The notes below the pieces were generated by a model. The model made no database searches. It was given only the letters and a program-made list of their open reading frames with translations, and was not told the origin of the DNA. Made by a program: the position numbers and the translations under genes. 60,000 nt of DNA from Membranipora membranacea (taxonomy: Eukaryota > Bryozoa > Gymnolaemata > Cheilostomatida > Membraniporidae): contig OU612068.1 in the NCBI GenBank assembly GCA_914767715.1, forward strand, positions 4,838,001 through 4,898,000, given 5' to 3'. This document shows, one piece after another, positions 1-11,900 of the stretch (the stretch's first letter is position 1; each line of letters starts with the position of its first letter).

Positions 1-364
1 CTATCTACGATTTACTTACATGTTAATTGAGGGAGGCTGTATGTCTATCCAGGACCCTGTATAGATGTCACATGCTGTGAGGTCCGATCAAGAGTAAATC
101 CTTAGTAGCCTGTAGCTAGCTTGTCGTTAGGAGATAATATGATTTTACACTGTAATTAACTTTTTAAGTCTTCTGAATATTTTGACGCTTCCACATTTAT
201 ATCTCTTCTCTCAACTGTATTTCCTCACTGATAAGTAAGTAGTGAGAGTTTCTAATCCAAATGGTTCTAAAAGGTGACATCAATATAAAATAGTAGAATT
301 ATATATCTGAGTTATGACATGATTTATAACAATGAATGACACAAAAAACGTGTGCCTCATATAC

Positions 365-572
365 CTTAGGATCAAATGAAAACAAAATAAGTACAATATT
401 ACCTAACAAGAATGTACCCAGAGAACAAACAATGCTAATTAGACAAGCACTCAGGCAATGAGAAGTGCTCCTATTTAGGATTTTTTTACCAATGAGCCTG
501 AACTCGTGCCAGCTGGATGATCTGACATCATCAGAGACAATCAACCCATCGGTGATATCGTGGTGAGAGCAC
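365..572 (-). CDS. Candidate exon of an unidentified membrane protein
   Basis: A 69-codon open segment lies between a plausible acceptor (ATATTCAG before 572) and a donor (CTAAG then GTATAT after 365). The translation has a polar first half (VSDDVRSSSWHEFRLIGKK) and a strongly hydrophobic second half (SACLISIVCSLGTFLLGN), so it could encode one membrane-spanning segment. I do not recognise the family, no neighbouring exon could be joined to it, and the rest of the gene would lie outside the window. Chance openness in AT-rich DNA is a real alternative. Confidence 0.25.
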
Positions 573-3081
573 CTGAATATTCACCAAGTTTGTGGAGTAA
601 ACAACCGAAATATCTGATCAGATTTACCCGCTTAACTGGTGTTGAATCATTGGTTCATTCAGTGAAGCAAGTCTGATAAACAATAAACTTCAACTTTAAT
701 AAAATAAATTCCCACCTCGAGCACAAATGTATATGCAACAGTTAATCTTACTTAAACATTTCAAATCCAGATAATTCAACCGCAAAAGTTGAGCTCTGCT
801 ATAATTAATTGTCTTGTGATGGGGGACGGAGAGTTAATGGAATGCCAGTGGTCTGGAGAGGCTGAATGGTGCTAACTCAGTGTTGCCATGAATGAGTACA
901 AGTGCAGTATTTAGCACCTCAACTCACATCAATGTGGCAAACACCTGCCATAGCCTTCCTTCATATATTATCATCCAAAACAAACAGTGCTATGAGCAAT
1001 AAGAAAATCTGTAGGAAGCAGAGCATGGGAGCAGAGGTGGGGTACAAAGTAAAGACTGGTAAAGGGATATTTTTTGTGTCTGCTTTATTACAAATAAATT
1101 TCTCTATCTTCAAAAAAGACGCATTTCTGGCCTTTTCTCTACTCCTCTTTTTAAATGGAGCATCAAACCTTATGCTTGACCTGTTCTGTACACAATTAAC
1201 GGCTAGTTATATCAAGGTGTTACTCCTTGGTTATATGGGGGGACAACATTTGGTCCCAAATGGAGGAGCCTGCTGCGAAAGAAAGGAGACTTGACCAGTA
1301 TGATTGACCGCTACCAGCTAAAAATATAAGAGTTACTGGGTGTCATGAGGGTGATACATAACCATTAGAAATACTACTGACATGACCCCTGTCCTACTAT
1401 GCTTGTATGATGGTCATGTAAGGAAATGTAACCCGTTCAGCGGAGAGTGAAGCTGAGGAGTGAACACAGGAAGCAGCTTCTTCAAGTCAATCGACATGAA
1501 AGTGTCCCAGACTTGTAACTAGTTATTTGTAATAACGCATGCTTGGCTTACTCAACTCCTACAGAAGTCGGGGATAACTGCGGAATGACACTTGACCCTG
1601 CCGTCCTCCCGAACAAACTCAAATGTGGATGGAATGGTTTTCCCTTTCCACCCGACCATCAACCAAACCCCTCCAAATTAGTCTCTAGTTAGTCAAATGG
1701 TTTTTCTTTGGCCAAACACTACAAAGACATTCTGAGTAAGCTAATAACAATACGTCCACCATATTTAATACCGCAATAAATCAGAGCATTGAACACCAAA
1801 ATGATGATTTATCATCGAAATATGTAGACCAATATAATTGTCAATGGCTGATTGAGCTATGGGTCAACTAGGACCAAGAATGATACTTTGACTACCTAAA
1901 CTCATGGGAAGACACATCGCTCCATACATTGTAGGAGATGGCCATGGAACCATATTTTGTTTGCTGGTTATTAGAACAAAGTGCAATCCATTATCCATGT
2001 CAATCACTGTTGAAACGACAACATAAGTTTGTCATTGAACCAAGTTCAACCAAAGAGTGACCTAAGTTATATAACCATTTACTTCAAAGATTAATATATA
2101 ATGGAACAAAAGCAGAGGTTCAGTAATAAAACTACCAAATTATACCAACATACAGCAACCAAAAGCTAACCCACCATTGTATCCAACACTCGCCAAAGTT
2201 GTTACATCTATATCAGCAGACCATAGCTGTTAACTGAGTTATCCTTTTTTTTCGGAATGCTACCAAACCTTGAAAAAACCGCAACGCCATGCAGGCTCAA
2301 AGACAAAAGCCTCCAGATTCTATTTATTCTCTACTACAATGCAGTCAGGCACATGCTGGCCTGAGAGTAAAGACTAGGCTGAAAATAATCTCCATTATAA
2401 AACACAACTTACGTAATATTCCATAGGATGTCAAGGTGTTAGTAGAGGATGTTGCCTTCTAAGTAATTATAATGAGAGGTTTTAATTCAATCCAATATGT
2501 TTGAAAAGAAGTACAGAAGGCTTGAGAGGGTTGATTGACTGCTCAGATTGCTGCAGCGTCGCTGCGATGAGATATTGTAGACTATACTACATGCTCCGCT
2601 GATCGCCTGAACGTGGTTTGGTTGGCTGGTTTAGTCCGTTGTTGGTGAGGTATGCGATGGGAGAGGATTGGTTGTCTCTATAGTAACTAAACGGGTGACA
2701 AAGTGTTAGATGTAAGAAGCTAGGAGGCGTTTAGAGTTTGTAACAGATAATTATATATCACACCACTATATCATTAGTGTATCACTGGCCATGATACCGC
2801 CTTGTGTACCTGATCAGTGCGGTGATGTCAACGAGAAAATCATCATGCTTGCAATCGTTATTTCACCAGGCAATGTCAGTGATGAATGTAACATGCCGAT
2901 TAATTTAAATTAATATGGCAATTCAGCGTATATTCATGGACTGAAACTCTAGCAGTGCAGAAAAATTCAGACTTGTAAATAATAATGATGAAATGAGAAG
3001 AATCAGACCCCCAAATGCATCATAATCGCAACGAACCAGATATAGTGTAAAATTTATGGACAATCAAAAACAAGTTTAGCT

Positions 3082-3114
<33 letters not shown>

Positions 3115-3850
3115 CAGGTCTCATCGTCTTATAGCTTATATATCACTTACCCTTTCAAGGTAAAAACTTGATAAATTCTTTTAACTTTGGCAGTCCTTTT
3201 TTTCCTGCAGTATTTGTTAAGTATTCTGCATGACTGTCAGAAGAACTGTCTACTCAATAGTTCCTCACCCAGCAAAGAAAATCGCTATAATTTATTAACA
3301 GTCAGTCAACGTCCTCAGTATATTACATAGTCTGTCATTAGAGAATAAAATACAATCTGTTTTGTAAGCAGAGATTATTGACCAGAAAGGTTCAACGAAC
3401 ACCTTATCATAACGGAATGTAAAGTTAGATTTTAACAGTTATGTTATCAGGTTGGCGCATTTCATGTCAATGCTCTGAATCCCAGCAGGCATGCTTGATT
3501 CATCTTAATACCAACCAGCAACATATCAACCAATGAGGTTATTATTGGAATTCTACTGTTGAGGAGAGGGTGGGGGGTGGAGTCAATATATAGAAGCACC
3601 CTTACTCTTTTGTGGAGTTGCTCAACAATAAGAATAAAAATAGTTTAAAATGCCATCAACATGTTTAATAACTTTGGAAAATATTTGGAAGTTTTTACTC
3701 AATAAGAGGGAGAATGACTGGATGTTTTTACTCCCCAACAGCTCTAAACAAACATGTGGCCAGAGAGAATTCTCCAAGATGTGGCTGATAGCTGCAACTA
3801 AATATACCTTCAGCACAAAAAAGAACATACTTTGGGTTAGATACACTGAA
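573..3850. other. Gene-poor stretch, no supported gene
   Basis: I see no exon with convincing splice sites and no conserved protein match. The longest open frame (902-1294, +) has no recognisable domain. The stretch contains a (TA)n microsatellite at 3082-3114 and is otherwise unremarkable AT-rich sequence. Confidence 0.5.
3082..3114. repeat. (TA)n microsatellite
   Basis: An almost perfect alternating TA run with one interruption near position 3104. Confidence 0.9.
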
Positions 3851-4132
3851 TTAGATTCTTCTCTTAGAATGGAAATAGTATCATAGCGTTATAGGGTTAG
3901 GACACTAAACACAGGGACCCATCTGACTGTTATCTGATTGGCTGTCCCTAGTAGCATGAATAATTAGCCTGAGAAATTGTCTTGTTTACAAAATTGCAAA
4001 CAGTAATTATACCCCATACAGTGTCGATGATTAGGGCATTTCTAGATTGCTACTAGGGACTGGCTATTTTTGCAAGCCCTTTGTTTTGCAAAAGAAAGCT
4101 AATGATGCTATTCCAGATATGGAACTCAATGG
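3851..4132 (+). repeat. Interspersed repeat R280, copy 1
   Basis: About 280 bp that match 28567-28850 along the whole length with scattered substitutions and small indels. Shared landmarks are CTTAGAATGGAAATAGTATC near the left end and GAAAGCTAATGATGCTATTC near the right end. Inside, GTCCCTAGTAGCAT is followed about 110 bp later by the inverted form GCTACTAGGGAC, so the core can fold back. No coding capacity is visible. It is probably an old non-autonomous transposon; I could not define its ends or a target duplication. Confidence 0.7.
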
Positions 4133-4212
4133 TTAGATATTTAAATTAACCCTAGCAGGTAATACAGTGTTGCCATACTTCACTTGTGAATAAAAATGTT
4201 TCCATTCTGGCC

Positions 4213-4626
4213 CAGTGGCGTATATTAGCACTCACGGCCCACGGATTTCCGTGAGTGACTGAATAGCTCAGTGTGTAGAGCGTCTGCTTTATAATCACAG
4301 TATATCAGATTGTTGTGGGTTCGAATCCCATTTAGGTCACTTTTTTTTCAAAATTTTTCCGTAATCTTCTACTGCTATTGAGTTGTTTTGTGAAAGTACC
4401 CAACAGCTCAGTGAGCTATTGAAATACCTCAGTGAGCTATTGAAATACCTCTCTGCTTGCACTATTTTGCTACCGATATGCAAAAATTTCCGTGGTGGGA
4501 GGGCGCTTAAGCGCCCCTCCCACACCCTCCCCGCCACGCCTACGGCGTGTGGATCGGGCTGCGCCCGATCATTATGCTCATCTCTAAACAGTCAGTGAGT
4601 GAAAATTTTTAGAATATACGCCCCTG
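4213..4626. mobile_element. hAT-like non-autonomous element carrying a tRNA-like sequence
   Basis: The element begins CAGTGGCGTATATT and ends AATATACGCCCCTG, which are inverted with one mismatch. It is flanked by identical 8-bp repeats TTCTGGCC (4205-4212 and 4627-4634). An 8-bp duplication with CAG-starting termini is the usual signature of hAT transposons. It is 414 bp long with no transposase frame, so it is non-autonomous. Subterminal GTGAGTGA/TCACTCAC-type motifs are also inverted. Its cargo includes a tRNA-like sequence followed by a T run (4255-4348) and a GC-rich, internally palindromic block near 4500-4570. Family assignment is inferred from the ends and duplication length only. Confidence 0.75.
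4255..4340 (+). other. tRNA-like sequence inside the hAT-like element
   Basis: A tRNA cloverleaf can be drawn. The acceptor arm GTGAC pairs with GTCAC, the D arm is AGCTC...GAGC with an A-box-like TAGCTCAGTGTGTAGAGC, and the T arm has the perfect loop TTCGAAT and B-box GGTTCGAATCCC. An eight-T run follows at once, a good Pol III terminator. A 5-bp anticodon stem (GTCTG/CAGAT) encloses 19 nt, as if a 12-nt intron were present, but the position after the putative anticodon is not a purine and the anticodon is unclear. I therefore call it tRNA-like or pseudo-tRNA rather than a working tRNA gene. Confidence 0.6.
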
Positions 4627-4634
4627 TTCTGGCC

Positions 4635-5936
4635 TGTAAGAAGGGCATGAAACCTTTAGCAACCACTCAATGCAAGTATCCAGATTGAAAAGAGAAGACA
4701 ATCCCCAGAAGTTTGATACATATGTCTCAATGTTTTTCCAATTTGCAACTATCATACCAAATTATGCTGATACAATTAATCTGCAAATTATTAGGATTGC
4801 CTGTGACCAACTTGTAGAGAAACAGAGTGATCATGAGTGAAATAATTTTAGAGATACTTGTTGTGCATAAATTTAGTTCTCGATGTTTTCAGAATGCAAA
4901 GATAAACATGCAAAGGAGCGAAAGCAGAGAACCAAGTTGTCAACCAGATTACTAATGTCTAATGATGATAGATATGTGTCTGTGAACAGATGAAGGCATA
5001 ATGCCACTATGCATGGCAAACAGAAGAGAAGACATTCAACCCTACATGACAACATCAAATACTAGCCTGGTGAAGAAGCAACTACCGCAATACCTCATTT
5101 ATAAGTCTCCATACTTGTTGATGAAAGTGACTCTGAATATATAATATGTACTATGAACAAGGACACTAACGAATTCGAGCTCGGGAAAACTGTCTATTTT
5201 TGTGCAAGGTAACATATTCAATCTGAACATATAAGTGTGGTTACTTAATAGTGAAGTATTATGGTAGCAAGTTCCAGCAAACTTGATCAAAGTTGATGGT
5301 TGAGATAGCAGGAGTCGGCAGTTCGGCCTAAATTAGGATTGAACGTAAATTAAACCTAAAACCTATATGCGTGTGAAAACAGAAAACTTCAGGTGCTATC
5401 CAGCATGTTATTGAATGAGAGATAGTTAAAAATAAAAAATGCAATATGAGGAGATTTGTTTTAGTCAGTGAGTTGAAGAGCATGTATGGTGTATCCTTAC
5501 AAATCTCCAGCTCTACAATTGTTCGGGTTTTGTTCTGCATTTTGTGGAAAATTTTATTTTAACTTTTCAACTATGACTACAAAGCGCGAGAGCTTGTAAA
5601 ATTGATCGTTGGCAAAAAAAGGATTGTAGTTTTGTGAGAGACCATGTAGCCCAACTAAAAAAGATAAGATAGTAACAAAAATAGATAGCTAGTGACAGGA
5701 GATGAAAATTAACTAGAAAAAAAAGAAGAAAGATTTGTAACCCTGTGTAAAGAAAAAAAAAATGCAAGCAGAACCCTGTTCTGACAATAATTGGGCTCCA
5801 AATATGGATCTATTGAAACTTGCATTTCTGATTGTGCTAAGATTAGTTAAACTCTTGCAACTTAAAGCTATGCTAAGGATTGGACTACTTTTGCCTCTTG
5901 CTTGATTGTCTGGTAATATTAAGTTGTTAGAGCTAG
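4635..5936. other. Intergenic downstream of the ankyrin-CARD gene
   Basis: No exon, repeat or RNA gene is supported here. The several open frames of 60-70 codons lack domains and splice context. The 3' untranslated region of the gene that ends at 5937 should lie in the upper part, but I could not place its polyadenylation signal with confidence. Confidence 0.4.
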
Positions 5937-8900
5937 TTAACCTCTGACCTCGCGCTGCCTCTGTATATAGTGTAGCTTTAGTAGTTCATGGCCCAGCACC
6001 GGATAGTACTTCTTCAACGCCTCAGTGAACACATCAAACGCCTACAATAGAGGGGCGGAAATTTCATGGTTCTTTTGTTATGGGTTTGTAGGAAGTTGTC
6101 TGTATTAGATGACAGGTAATAAAGGGGTCTAGAACTCCAGAAGGAGAAACCATTTAATGATTGAATCAGACAGACTCCCTGAATAAAATCTACTAGTTTT
6201 TCTTTTTACTAATTTCTGACTTGATGCATAGCAAAGGCCTACCTGCGGCCCTCATAACATAATAATCTGCTAAAGCCGATCAGAGGGACTTGTAGTTAGA
6301 TGTCTTTAAGCCTACCTGCGGTCCTCTAGTCATAATGATATCTATGAGCCTATCCACTCTACCGCTGAATCCCGGATCTGCTAGTATAATGGCCTCTAAC
6401 TGAGATGTTATAATATGTCGCTTCTGTAGCATATGCAATATTCTAGTTACATCCAGAACTTCATGATATTCTGTGCGCTTTGTCTCCAAACAGCAACGCT
6501 CCAGAAACGGCATGGCTGTCAACAAACAGACACATGAATAAAAACCAGCCTTTATTTAATCAGATGAGAAACAGGAACTTGAATTTATTACTAAAATTTG
6601 AAGATGTTTTAGTTAGGTAACTATGGCATATTACGTTATTTAGTTACAGTTCAGAGTAGCCTGTCTTGACAAGCTTGTAAGACAGGCTAAGTTCAGATAA
6701 GCTTATGGAGATTGATGCACTCTTTTTCCCAATCAAATTACCCCATCCTCACATTGTAAGACTAAGTTTTATTAGGTTCAAATTCAGATGCACTTAGACA
6801 ACAAGAGAATACGAGACAGGCGGTCATTTGATTCAAGTCAAATTCAATACGCAGCATTTCCTTGTTAGACTTACTTGCAAATCTGTTGATGAGTTTTTTC
6901 ATTCTGTAGTCGCCTCGTTTGCAGTATTCTAGTGGTTCTAAGGCTTCATAATCACAGGCTATGGGGTCCGCCCCGTGACTGAGCAGACATTTGGCCACCA
7001 CCATATGTCCCCGTCTAGCAGCAATCATCAGCGGAGTCTGCCCTCTGCTGTCCTTACAGTTTATATCTGCATGTCCTGAGGATCATTTAATTAAGTTACA
7101 GAATTCATGCATTACGTTAAAAAACCATTATAGTATTCATATTTTGTAATATTATATTGCTGCAAAACGGTCAAAGTGATTGTGAAAGACTCAGGTTTTT
7201 GGAATCATTTGAGTTCTCAGTCTTATAATTCATTTAATTACATGGAAAAAGTACCTTTTAAGTATGTTTCAATTTGAGTGAAAATCAGTTGAACCTAAAC
7301 CAAAGGCAGTTTTTGAACCTGGAGCAGAATTGTAAATTAGACTGGGCATTCCATAATAATACCAAAGAAAACCTGATTGTTTAACATTCACTTTAACTCA
7401 TGCAAGCACAATAAAACGCGCATCGTCAAATACAGCCAACGGCTATCGATTGCGCAATTTGAAACAGTTATTCCATTACACATATTTATTAACTCCGTAC
7501 CTTTGTTGCATAGAAGCCTGATTGTAGTGAGGCTAGGTGAGCTCTGATCCACACAATAATGTAGAGCTGTTTTAAACTTTCCATCTGTCATATTAACGCT
7601 AGCACCGTGTTTGATAAGATTGGCCACAGTCTGTGTGTGACCCCAGGCTGCTGCTATCATCAGAGGTGTACATTCATTCTCATCTAGTCCATTCTACATA
7701 AAATATATTACCTATTATTATTAATCAGAATAAGATTACCACTATATTATGAAGTGTGTTCTGAAAAATAAGGAGTTGCTTCTTCCTTGATGTTTGTATG
7801 ATAGCTCCCTGTAAGAGGCAGATTCCAAAAACAGACATAAATGTTGTGAGTTTTTGTCTAATGGTACTAAAACTGTAGCTTTGTCACAAAGTTCATAAAC
7901 AAAAGGGAAATATTTTGAAATGTATATTTATATAGTACATGTTACACAAGCAACAATCCATCTTGAGGATAAAGTAGATTTCTCCACTGCTAAATCCTTT
8001 TAGCACAAATATCAGAGTTAGATATAGTATACAGACAGGGGGCTCAAAGTTTATTTCAGTAATGTTTAGCAGGGGAATTTCGGTTGTTGAGTTGTTTTCC
8101 GATAGATGTTTTTTTCACGCTTGTCAAATGTCTATCTAGCTAATTTTCCCAAAATATCCTGAACAATTAGCTAGATTCCAATTTTTTATATTTTTCCCAC
8201 ATACACAAAAATTCAGTCATACATACTATGAGAGCTGAACACCAGCGAGCGTAGAGACTGGCCACTTCACTGCTACCACTCATGGCAGCGTAATGTAAAA
8301 CGTTACGCTTGTACTGATCCTGGTGGGCCAACAGCTTATTACTGTCCGACAGCAGGTTCAGAAGATACTGTGAGCTGATGACGTTACCAACTACAACAGA
8401 AAAGTATAAGTTTACAAATGTGTAAAAGAAGAAAAAAGACAGCTGAGAATAAGTTTTGTTGCATGTTTGAGATATCTTGCTCGGGAAAGTTATCATGAAA
8501 AGGCTAGTTCTTTCAACAAAGTAAGCAATCCTCACAATCTTTTTCTGAATACAGCTGAATATTTATAATGTAGCACCTGAATTCAGTCAGCTTATTTTCA
8601 CATGGCAGCACCATTCCAATTATTTCATGTGTGCAATTAAAATGCTTCATTAAGTCTACTAGTCACTAGTATGGGGCTATACATGTCGCAGTGGTGACAT
8701 GCTGCTATATATACCTTTGGCAGCTGTCATTAGTACAGTACACTCATAATTGTCCATCATGTTTTTAGCACCATGTTGTAGAAGTAGCTGAACGGCTTTG
8801 GTATTTTCGCTGCACACTGCGTACCAAAGCGGGCTGTGTTTGTGAATGTCGACAGCATTAACTTCCATACGCGCATCTTCTAACATACATCTCACCAAAG

Positions 8901-11900
8901 AGGCATTTACATCAGATTCCTTCTGCGCACATGCACTGTAACAACACCAGATTGATACTATCATGTAATTATCATTTAGCGCCAGAGGACATGCAATGTT
9001 ATATAATACAGCACAGCAGAAATATCAGAATTAATTACGCTGCAGGTGTCATGATTGATTTATAAATGTCATGGAAAGGCAAGAGGAACTCGTTTCTAAT
9101 TAGCTGTAATAAAAAAGCCTGCCAATGCATTTAATTAATAGAGATTTGATGGCTATGCTGACGTTATTGCAAAAGAATCTCAGAAAAGAAAGCAAAAGTT
9201 TCTATAAAAACAAGAAACTTTTTCAATTAGTTGTTAGGGTCGATACGATGTATATCATGGTCAAAGCCCACAGAATTGATACATATAATTTTGTGTAACA
9301 AAGCAACAAATGTTCATAGCATAACATATTTGTTTGCAAAAACACATGAAGAGCATGTTGAAAACATCTAATATGTCAAGTTTTTGTATACTGACCTGAT
9401 AAGTGGAGTTCTATTATGATCATCACGATCTCCAGATGAGTCGTAATACGGAGCTAGTAATTTACAGAACTCGACATCATTTCTCATGGCCACCCAATGA
9501 AAAAGTGTCTCTCCTCTCTCACTTCTCCAGTTCTGAAGTATCGTGCGTACCTCGGCCACGTTGTTCTTATCGAACGAGCCGGTGATCATTTTAGCCGTGA
9601 TCAGATCACCTGATTTCAGAGCTTGAGCAAGAATGTTACTGGCATTGGAGCAGTCGTTGATCTTCAGGCCGGCCGATAATAGCATAGACAGTATATGTTT
9701 GTTGTTCGGACGTTTGGCATAATAATACATGGCGTTGTTATTGTTGGCATCCTTTGCTTGAGGGTCTATTTTGAGAAGTTCACGGTTTTTTAATACGTAA
9801 TCTACTATCTGAGCGTGACCCGCCGACACGGCCTGGAATAGATTATTTTTCCCGCTTGCATCAGGCTGCATAGGTATACCATACTCGAGCAGCGATACAA
9901 GCATGTCTACATTTCCTCCCTCTATACAGTAAAACAGAACATTCCTGCCATCCTTATCCTTCTGATTGACGTCGAGGCCCAGTGATATCTCGTTATCTAT
10001 GAGGTATGTGACCAGTTCTTTATGAGCATTGTAAGCGGCCTGCATGAGCACGGTCCGATTATGGGAGTCGTCGCACAGTTTCACCTGATTATTCACTAAA
10101 TATTCAAATATCTTCATGCTGCCGTTGGCAGCGCAGTAAAACAAGGCATTGCATCCTGAAGTATCTTTGGCGTTAAGATCGAGGTTTATACTAAGAGAAT
10201 ATTCGACTAAATAACGTACAAAATCGTACTGTCCTCTATCAACGGCCTCCATCAGCATCGTGGTACCGTGCTGGTTACTGGAGGCTTTTAGTCCTTGACT
10301 CACTAGATAGTTCATACACTCTACAGAGGAGCCAATCATAGCATAGTACAGGCAGTTCCAGCCGTCTCGATCCACAGCGTGTACGTCTAACTTCATCATG
10401 GTAGACTTATCGACTAGGTAGCTCAGTATCTCCAGATCGTCATTCTGTGCCGCCTGCATGGCCACAGTCTTACCATCTCCTGCGGATACAGCTTCAGCAC
10501 CTACAGACAAGAGAAGACAAAAACTCACACTTAGCCTTCTGCATCACACAACTACGAGAAAGCAGGTAAAAATATACATGAGAAAAAATGACAGCAAAAT
10601 ATGCAGATGACACCTACATTATTGGCTTCATAGCTAAACAAGAAGATTTTACTTTCTGTTTTTCAGAGTAATTATAATGTATAAGTAGTTAAAATGAAAT
10701 TAGCAGGCTCAGCATACAGTATGTTGATTTTAATCTGATGGTGTTCACAAAGGAATAATACTCTTCATATATGGCACTGATATAACATTTTGTGCTGGAG
10801 GAGGAAGCCTCTCCAGAGCAAGTTTCCTTGCAATAAAATGGTCTAGAGTTGTCCCTTCTTTATCACCGTGGCTGGTGCTGGCTACGCCGTATTATTGACG
10901 TAAACACCACCCTTCATGCGGGTAGTAGGGGTGAGAAATTAGTGTGAATAATTTGCATTGCTGCCAATTAAAAGACAATTTTGATGGTGTCAATAAACTT
11001 TGAAAGGTGATATAATAATTAGTGACGTTACTGTACCTCATTGTTTGTTAGTTTGCACAAGTTACTCCAATCCCTCCAATTGCGATTGAAAGGGTCTTAT
11101 TTCATGATGGTCATAATAACCATAGATATAAAAAAAGGAGTTAGATTGGTCATTGCATGCTGTATTTTAATTTTTTTTTCTATGGTCAAAACACACAATA
11201 TTTAAAATCTAATTGAGGATTTTGCTGAGGTTACAACCACCGGTAGGTGTATTTACACCATAACTAATGCACTACATATCTTAAGCAATTTGGCCAGCTG
11301 CCCACTGCTGATGAGCGCAGTGAGTAAACATCCCTGTTCTGAGTCACGAAAACAATAGTGATTGGCCAGAGACTGACGTGTATATATATATATCTTTACC
11401 ATATAACCCTATCAATGAACTCTCAGTTTGAAGCCCGATTGGATCGTTAGAGATGTTATAATGAGGCGTTGCATCAAAGAAAATGTAGAAAATGGAAACT
11501 CATTTTATTACACATACCATCCATCACATTTGGAGTGGGATATTGATTAGGAGTATCAATTATCCAGCGGCTGACTAGAATATAGCCTACCAGGCAGGAT
11601 GATGCCTCTACGCTGTGTAGATCAATACCGGAGAGCTTTATTACACATCGCCCTTACACCAAGCAACATGTAATCGCCTCCCCTGTGAAGCGCCTACTCG
11701 CTTACTGCGGACTGGGAACTCAACTAACCAAATACACAAATTAAACCCTGTGATTAGATTACATCCCAAAAGGTTGTTGGGATGTCCCCAGAGGAAAAGT
11801 CTTCCCAAACATAATTTCGAGAAGAGCAAATAGTTTGTGGAGAGAGAGCTAGCAGCAAAATTCAATTCCGAATATGTTACAATGAAGGCCTTCGTTTCAT

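Noticed and set aside
902-1294. 130-codon open frame on the + strand
   Set aside because: Longest frame in the left end, but composition looks random, there is no domain, no splice context and no conserved motif.
4255-4340. Functional tRNA gene
   Set aside because: Anticodon loop is abnormal, it sits inside a transposon, and the acceptor stem has a mismatch; kept as tRNA-like.
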